Assembly (NCBI GenBank): GCA_947487205.1
Contig: CANKVU010000003.1
Span: 123,256 to 187,255, forward strand
DNA length: 64,000 nucleotides
Source of the DNA: an uncultured Paracoccaceae bacterium
GTDB lineage: Bacteria; Pseudomonadota; Alphaproteobacteria; Rhodobacterales; Rhodobacteraceae
Direction: 5' to 3'
Part shown: piece by piece, positions 58,027-64,000 of the stretch
How positions within the stretch are numbered: position 1 is the stretch's first letter
How the letters are laid out: each line of letters opens with the position of its first letter
The notes under the pieces: generated by a model
The model's database searches: none
What the model saw: only the letters and a program-made list of their open reading frames with translations
What the model was told of the DNA's origin: nothing
Translations under genes and position numbers: made by a program

Positions 58027-58510
58027 GATCGAGCGCAAGTTCCTCGTCGCGAACGAGGGCTGGCGCGAGGCCGTGACGGGGTCGCGAGAGATCCGCCAGT
58101 TCTACCTGGCCCGCACCGACCGCGCCACGGTGCGGGTGCGGATCAGCGACGGCAGCGCCGCGCGGATGACGGTCAAGGGCACGTCCGACGGCGCCTCGCG
58201 CGCGGAATACGAATGGGACATCCCCCTGGACGAGGCCCGCGCGATGGAGGCGATGCGGACCGGGCGCACCCTCGTCAAGACGCGCCACCTGGTGCCCGCG
58301 GGGGACCTGACCTGGGAGATCGACACCTTCGAGGACGGGCTGGTCCTGGCCGAGATCGAGCTGCCCCACGAGCACGCGGCCTTCGACCGGCCGGATTGGG
58401 TCGGCGCCGAGGTGACGGACGATCCGGCCTATTACAACGCCGCGATGGCCCTGGGCGGGGGCGTCCCCGCATCGGGGTCGAGCCGGCCGCTGCGCCGCAC
58501 CTCCCAATAG
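58016..58510 (+). CDS. CYTH-domain protein (triphosphate tunnel metalloenzyme)
   Basis: A 164-residue CYTH fold beginning MAREIERKFLV, with the diagnostic ExExK at 4-8. Alternating charged residues line a tunnel (VRVRISDG, RMTVKGTSDG, WEIDTFEDGLVLAEIEL). CYTH enzymes hydrolyse or bind triphosphates or polyphosphate. The start is TTG 58016, inside the end of the hydrolase gene; no in-frame ATG fits. Its last 79 bases are antisense to the end of a CHAD gene, a family commonly tied to CYTH proteins. Confidence 0.88.
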   Translation: MAREIERKFLVANEGWREAVTGSREIRQFYLARTDRATVRVRISDGSAARMTVKGTSDGASRAEYEWDIPLDEARAMEAMRTGRTLVKTRHLVPAGDLTWEIDTFEDGLVLAEIELPHEHAAFDRPDWVGAEVTDDPAYYNAAMALGGGVPASGSSRPLRRTSQ

Positions 58511-59376
58511 GTGACGAAGCGCTGGGCGACGCCCTCGGGCTCCTCGGCCAGGAGCGCCCGGGCGAGGCCCAAGATCACCGGCTCCATCGTCGCCTGCCGG
58601 GCGACGATGGCGGCGGTCGCGTCCCCCTGTTCGGCCGGCGAGAGCCGCCCCTGGAGCCGGTTCAGAAGCGCGGCGAGGAGCGTCAGCTCCCGGTGGGCAT
58701 CGAGCGCCTCGAGCGCCGCGTCGGCCAGGGCCAGATGCGCGTCCATCGGCCCCTCCATCATCGGGCGCAACAGGACGGCGTGGCCGCGATGATAGCGGAT
58801 CTGCTTGCGCAGATCGGCGAAATCCTCGGGCCTGCGGGACCGTTCGGCGATGGCGAGCGCCGCCTGGCCGCGCCCGAAGGTCTGCGCGATGCCGCCCGAC
58901 AGGGCCGCGCCCTCCTCGGCGGCGAGCGACCAGGACCCGGCCCGCTCGGCGGTGCCGAGCAGCGCCACCTTCAGCCGGTGCAGCCGCCCCGGCACGTCCT
59001 CCAGCGCCTCGCGCTCGGCCCGGTCCCGCTCGAGCAGGCGATGGAGGTCCTCGGCCAGAGCGGGCGTCAGGAGGGTGGCGAGGTAGGGCCGCATGCGATC
59101 CGCGATGCCGACCATCGCGGCGCTGTCGCTCAGGTCCACGACCCCCCGCGCGGCATCCCGGAGCACGCCGGATTCGATGCCGTGGCCGGGAAAGACGGGC
59201 TTCACCATCCGCAGGAGGCCGCGCAGCTTGCGGATCGCGTGCCGCACCGCCGGGATCGTCTCGCAGGGCGGCGCGTCGCGGTCGAGCGTCGCGAGCGCCT
59301 CAACCAGGATCGCGTCGGCGATGCGGCGCAGCCCGGATTCGGCGCTCTGGTCGTCCGGTCGAAAGGCGTGTCTCAC
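58432..59376 (-). CDS. CHAD-domain protein (first of a tandem pair)
   Basis: A 314-residue helical protein of the CHAD family (conserved histidine alpha-helical domain), thought to bind polyphosphate. Repeated basic/His positions are visible: VRHAIRKLRGLLRMV, LRKQIRYHRGHAVLL and the C-terminal half repeat. GTG 59376 is chosen because GGAG is eight bases upstream; a longer frame to 59457 exists. It overlaps the CYTH gene tail to tail by 79 bases. Confidence 0.85.
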   Translation of the reverse strand: MRHAFRPDDQSAESGLRRIADAILVEALATLDRDAPPCETIPAVRHAIRKLRGLLRMVKPVFPGHGIESGVLRDAARGVVDLSDSAAMVGIADRMRPYLATLLTPALAEDLHRLLERDRAEREALEDVPGRLHRLKVALLGTAERAGSWSLAAEEGAALSGGIAQTFGRGQAALAIAERSRRPEDFADLRKQIRYHRGHAVLLRPMMEGPMDAHLALADAALEALDAHRELTLLAALLNRLQGRLSPAEQGDATAAIVARQATMEPVILGLARALLAEEPEGVAQRFVTYWEVRRSGRLDPDAGTPPPRAIAAL

Positions 59377-59446
59377 GGCAGAAGCTCCGGTCCCGACGGC
59401 CAGTATTCCGCGCACGCTGCTCTGCGGCAAGTCCCTTGTCCCTGCG

Positions 59447-60337
59447 TCATGCGACATCCTCGCGCCATGCGTTCCAATAGCCCGCGACGCGGCGCGACTG
59501 CCCTTTCGCGGTCTCCTCGAAGAGCATGGTGCCGGAGCGGAGGGCGCGCGCCTCCAGCACCCGGCGCCGCGCGATCAGCAGGCCGCGCAGCGCCTCCGCG
59601 GCGTCGGCCGCGGCGCGGCCCTCCAGCGCCGCCTCCATCACGTGGGTGTCGTGGTGATCGCCCAGATCGTCGGCCAGCGCGTCGGCAATGTCGGCCTGCG
59701 CGTCGAGCATCGGCGCCGTCCGCTTCAACAGCCGCATGTGGTACCAGTGGTATTTCACCCGCTTGCGCCATTCGTGGAACGTCCCGGCCCCGGGGTCCTT
59801 CCGCGCCGTCTTCATCGCCTTCCGGGCCCGGCCGAAGGTTCGGCCGACGCCGGCGGCGAGTGTCGCGGCGTCGTCCGCCCGCAGGCTCCAGCCGGCGGCG
59901 CGCTCCCGCGCCGCGCGCAGGTCGGCGCGCATCGCCTCCAGCCGGTCGGCGACATCGCCGGCGCCTTCGAGGCGCCGCGCGTCGCGCGCCAGGTCGGCCC
60001 GCAGCTCGGCGAAGGCGTCATCGGCCAGCCGGTCGGCGAACCGCGCCGTCACCGCGTCGCAGGTCTCCACCAGCGCGGCGGCGTCGCGCACGTCCGACAG
60101 CCGCCGCGCGGCATCGCGGAAGGCCGCGTTCTCGGCGGAATACGCGTCGAAGGCGGGCCGCACGAGGCGCACGAGGCCGCGCAACTTCTTGCAGCGCTTG
60201 CGGATCTGGTGGATGCGCTCGGCCATGGACAGCTCGTCGTCCAGGCTCTCCTCCAGGCCGCGGTCGATCTGGTCGAGCGCGATCCGGCGCAATCCCGCCT
60301 CGAGGTTCCGGTCCGATCTGTCGAGGCAGTAACCCAT
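59447..60337 (-). CDS. CHAD-domain protein (second of a tandem pair)
   Basis: A 296-residue CHAD protein, clearly paralogous to its neighbour. IHQIRKRCKKLRGLVRLVRP and FHEWRKRVKYHWYHMRLL are textbook CHAD motifs with His/Lys/Arg clusters for binding polyanions. ATG 60337. It precedes the other CHAD gene by 70 bases, so the two probably form an operon. Confidence 0.9.
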   Translation of the reverse strand: MGYCLDRSDRNLEAGLRRIALDQIDRGLEESLDDELSMAERIHQIRKRCKKLRGLVRLVRPAFDAYSAENAAFRDAARRLSDVRDAAALVETCDAVTARFADRLADDAFAELRADLARDARRLEGAGDVADRLEAMRADLRAARERAAGWSLRADDAATLAAGVGRTFGRARKAMKTARKDPGAGTFHEWRKRVKYHWYHMRLLKRTAPMLDAQADIADALADDLGDHHDTHVMEAALEGRAAADAAEALRGLLIARRRVLEARALRSGTMLFEETAKGQSRRVAGYWNAWREDVA

Positions 60338-60403
60338 GCGGCACGAACGCGGGCCGGGGGCGGACGTTCCCGGGGTCTGGCGGGGCGGGCGCCCGAACGG
60401 CAG

Positions 60404-60427
60404 GCAGCCGGCCCCGGGGCCGGCTGC
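60404..60427 (-). terminator. Perfect GC hairpin downstream of rplT
   Basis: A 24-base perfect palindrome with 12-base arms lies 48 bases after the rplT stop. No U-tract follows, so it is either a GC-type terminator or an RNA-stabilising hairpin between rplT and the CHAD pair. Confidence 0.5.
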
Positions 60428-60474
60428 ATCGGTGTCGATCCGCGGTCGACCGGGCGCATGCGCCCGGCCCGGGA

Positions 60475-60840
60475 TCAGGCGGCGAGCTTCGCCCGCGCCT
60501 GGTCCACGATGGCCGCGAAGGCCTCGGGCTCGTGCACGGCGAGATCGGCCAGCACCTTGCGGTCCACCTCGATCCCGGCCAGCGACAGGCCGTTGATGAA
60601 GCGCGAATAGGTCAGCGTCTCGTCATGGGCGCGCACCGCCGCGTTGATCCGCTGGATCCACAGCGCGCGGAAATTGCGCTTGCGGGCCTTGCGGTCGCGG
60701 GTGGCGTATTGGTTGGCCTTGTCCACCGCCTGCGTGGCGGTGCGGAAGGTATTCTTGCGCCGGCCGTAATAGCCCTTCGCGGCCTTGACGACCTTGCGGT
60801 GACGGGCGTGGGAGGTGGTTCCACCTTTCACTCGGGACAT
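60475..60840 (-). CDS. rplT: 50S ribosomal protein L20
   Basis: A 121-residue 23S rRNA-binding protein essential for early 50S assembly. The N-terminus [29 protein letters not shown] and the helix [16 protein letters not shown] are characteristic. It follows rpmI by 12 bases. infC, which often precedes this pair, is not here. Confidence 0.97.
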   Translation of the reverse strand: MSRVKGGTTSHARHRKVVKAAKGYYGRRKNTFRTATQAVDKANQYATRDRKARKRNFRALWIQRINAAVRAHDETLTYSRFINGLSLAGIEVDRKVLADLAVHEPEAFAAIVDQARAKLAA

Positions 60841-60852
60841 GGTCGGATCTCC

Positions 60853-61053
60853 TCAGCGGTCGTAGGGCATGAACTGCTTGGCAAGCTTCTGGTCGGGCTT
60901 GCTGAGCACCTGGGTTCCGCGCGCGTCGCGGACGAAGTCGTTGGACCGCTTGATCATGCCGTGCCGCTTGCCGGCCTGGCCGCCGACGACCTTGCCGGTC
61001 GCGGTGACCTTGAAGCGCTTCTTGGCGCTCGACTTGGTCTTCATCTTGGGCAT
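60853..61053 (-). CDS. rpmI: 50S ribosomal protein L35
   Basis: A 66-residue ribosomal protein starting [20 protein letters not shown] and ending [21 protein letters not shown] 61053 is preceded by GAGACGGAAA. First gene of rpmI-rplT; about 110 bases separate it from the pyk stop. Confidence 0.97.
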   Translation of the reverse strand: MPKMKTKSSAKKRFKVTATGKVVGGQAGKRHGMIKRSNDFVRDARGTQVLSKPDQKLAKQFMPYDR

Positions 61054-61166
61054 TTCCGTCTCCTTCTCGGGGGTCGGTGGACGCGCGGACTCGGCATGCC
61101 ACACCGGCCGGCCCGCGCGGGACGTGAAGGCGCCCAATACACGGGCCGCACCCGCCCTGCAAGGGG

Positions 61167-62612
<1,446 letters not shown>

Positions 62613-62755
62613 GGATTGCTCCCCCGTTAGCGTCGGTCACAGCTATGGGCGAAAGCCCTGCCGCTGACAACGGGGTGCGGCCGCGGCATGGCGAAGGTTG
62701 ATCCGGGCGCTGCGGCCGCACAGCTAACGGTCAGTACTGGACAGGGAGTGACCAG

Positions 62756-63052
62756 ATGGACGACCAGACCCGCCTCGAACTGGAGGCCGCCGCCTTCCGC
62801 CGCCTGCGCGACCACCTGCAGACGCGCACCGACGTGCAGAACATCGACCTGATGAATCTCGCCGGCTTCTGCCGCAACTGCCTCAGCCGCTGGTACCAGG
62901 AGGCCGCCGCCGAACGGGGCGTCGAGATGTCCAAGGACGACGCCCGCGAGAAAGTCTACGGCATGCCCTACGACGAGTGGCGCGCCGCCCACCAGCGCGA
63001 GGCCACGCCCGAGCAATCGGCCGCCTTCGACGCCGCGCCCAAGGCGCATTGA
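62756..63052 (+). CDS. DUF1244 family protein
   Basis: A 98-residue helical protein with the DUF1244 core DVQNIDLMNLAGFCRNCLSRWY, containing a conserved CxxC. Function unknown. ATG 62756 follows GGGAG. The next gene starts two bases after its stop. Confidence 0.88.
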   Translation: MDDQTRLELEAAAFRRLRDHLQTRTDVQNIDLMNLAGFCRNCLSRWYQEAAAERGVEMSKDDAREKVYGMPYDEWRAAHQREATPEQSAAFDAAPKAH

Positions 63053-63053
63053 C

Positions 63054-63647
63054 ATGGCCGCGCGGGGCGAGCTGATCGATTTCGTCCGCGCGGCGCTGGA
63101 CAGGGGCCGCTCGCGCGACGAGATCCGCGCCGCGCTCTGCGGCGCCGGCTGGCGACGGGCGGATGCCGACCGCGCCCTCGCCGCCTTCGCCGAGGGCGGC
63201 TTCACGCCGCCGGTGCCGCGCCCGCGCCCGTTCGTGTCGGCGCGCGACGCGGCGATCTACGCGCTGGGCTTCTTCGCGCTTTGCGTGGTCGTGGTGAACG
63301 GGGTGGCCGAACTCTTCGCGCTGGTCGAACGGGCGCTCGGCCCCGCCGCGCCGTTCGGCCGGGCCGAGGCCTGGCGGATCGCCGCGCTGGCCGTCTTCGC
63401 GCCGCTGTTCCTGGTCCTCGACCTGCGGGCGGAGCGCGAGAACCCGGTCCGCAAGACCTTCGCCTACGCCGCGTTCTTCTTCGCCACGCTGGTCCTGCTC
63501 TTCACCCTCGTGGGGGTCATCGCGCTGGGGCTGACGGGCGGTCTCGGGGCCGAACTGGCGCTGAAGGCGGCGATCCTGGCCTCGGCTGCGGCAATCGTGC
63601 TCCTCTACTATCGCCGCGATCTGCGGCAGGATTCCCACCGGGATTGA
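63054..63647 (+). CDS. DUF5671-like membrane protein
   Basis: A 197-residue protein with an N-terminal helical segment (LIDFVRAALDRGRSRDEIRAAL) that resembles a small nucleic-acid- or lipid-binding module, then four helices (about 64-85, 104-122, 134-158, 165-182). The layout matches DUF5671 proteins. Function unknown. Coupled to DUF1244 by position. Confidence 0.75.
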   Translation: MAARGELIDFVRAALDRGRSRDEIRAALCGAGWRRADADRALAAFAEGGFTPPVPRPRPFVSARDAAIYALGFFALCVVVVNGVAELFALVERALGPAAPFGRAEAWRIAALAVFAPLFLVLDLRAERENPVRKTFAYAAFFFATLVLLFTLVGVIALGLTGGLGAELALKAAILASAAAIVLLYYRRDLRQDSHRD

Positions 63648-63657
63648 GAGGTGATCC

Positions 63658-63900
63658 ATGAAACACGCGCTCGTCGCCCTGCTCCTGCTGTCGTCGCCCG
63701 CGGCGGCGGCGGGGCCGAACCCGCAACTGGCGTTGCAGGTCTCCCAGAACCTCGCCCGCTACGGGATCGCCGTCGCGCCCGAGGCGCTGACCGTCGCCCA
63801 GGCGGCCGCGCTGCACAACGTGCTGAGCAGCCGCAGCGACTATCTCGACGTGCGGCGCCGGGCCCGCGCGATCCTGCGCGACCCCGATTACCGCGACTGA
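63658..63900 (+). CDS. Small secreted protein, unknown
   Basis: An 80-residue protein with a signal peptide (ALVALLLLSSPAAAAG). The mature region is helical (LALQVSQNLARYGI, then LTVAQAAALHNVLSS). No family recognised. ATG 63658 follows GAGAGGTG and lies ten bases after the DUF5671 stop. Confidence 0.7.
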   Translation: MKHALVALLLLSSPAAAAGPNPQLALQVSQNLARYGIAVAPEALTVAQAAALHNVLSSRSDYLDVRRRARAILRDPDYRD

Positions 63901-63913
63901 GCGGGCCCGCCCG

Positions 63914-64000
63914 TCAGCGATAGACCATGTCGATGCTGTCGAAGGCGCCGACATCGAAATCCTCGATGAAGTCCTTGTGGTCGCGCTTCAGCCGGTCGGC
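63914..64000 (-). CDS. C-terminal end of an unidentified gene (cut by window edge)
   Basis: Twenty-eight codons in frame before a TGA (63914-63916) encode an acidic C-terminus, ADRLKRDHKDFIEDF and then a tail ending DMVYR. Too short to name. It is convergent with the small secreted protein, 13 bases away. Confidence 0.45.
   Translation of the reverse strand, partial: ADRLKRDHKDFIEDFDVGAFDSIDMVYR

Overview
The window is very GC-rich (roughly two thirds G+C or more by eye). Its gene content and local gene orders (hemC/hemE divergent, yejABEF, DUF484-xerC, def/def-like/fmt, dnaX-ybaB-recR, a TRAP-linked CoA catabolic cluster, membrane-anchored cytochrome c, YrhK and DUF1244 proteins) point to a chromosomal segment of an alphaproteobacterium of the Rhodobacterales (Roseobacter/Rhodobacter type). 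This is judged from recognised families, not from a database search. No rRNA, tRNA, CRISPR array, insertion sequence or prophage was seen.

Layout. 1-2661: a ybbA/ybbP-like ABC exporter divergent from a TesA-like esterase, the two start codons sharing bases. 2782-4548: DUF421 and MFS membrane proteins. 4606-7707: a tightly packed run tyrA-pheA followed by two unrecognised genes, the first being a two-TM, beta-rich protein. 7738-11158: heme synthesis (hemC, hemE, hemF) with a gamma-glutamylcyclotransferase-like gene. 11237-16084: small lipoprotein, clpS / rRNA methyltransferase / SDR, HAD hydrolase, D,D-carboxypeptidase. 16085-23740: peptide ABC transporter yejABEF followed by a lipid kinase and a metallophosphoesterase. 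23903-28478: cytochrome c, xerC/DUF484, an atypical Nramp relative, and a PAS-LuxR regulator.

28490-35530 is an accessory catabolic block. The PAS-LuxR regulator faces a six-gene operon: thiolase, acyl-CoA synthetase, TRAP transporter P-Q-M and SDR. The intergenic region carries several TACGTA/TACGCA dyads. Downstream is a relic that looks like an SDR fragment joined to a CaiB/BaiF CoA-transferase fragment. The genes together suggest import of an organic acid, its activation to a CoA thioester, oxidation and thiolysis. 35720-37624: SSS symporter with a DUF3311-like partner and a small leader ORF.

38076-49829 is mostly housekeeping: LprI-like protein, RNA helicase, MalY/PatB-type C-S lyase, peptide deformylase with a degenerate paralogue and fmt, dnaX, a 24-residue membrane peptide, ybaB, recR, YbjN, proC, csaA, tdk. 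49840-56767 holds pheT and pheS on the same strand, separated by five genes: DUF4870, BCCT transporter, a two-TM protein, YrhK, and a strikingly AT-rich orphan membrane-protein gene directly behind pheS. 56884-64000: secreted protein, exported dienelactone hydrolase, CYTH protein overlapped tail-to-tail by two tandem CHAD genes, rplT/rpmI, pyk, DUF1244, DUF5671 and small proteins.

The strongest candidates for undescribed biology are the two unknown genes coupled to pheA (6303-7707) and the AT-rich gene between pheS and pheT (55077-55691). Also notable are active-site-degenerate paralogues of peptide deformylase, SDR and Nramp proteins, the TACGTA-type operator array, and the tandem CHAD/CYTH polyphosphate-type locus.
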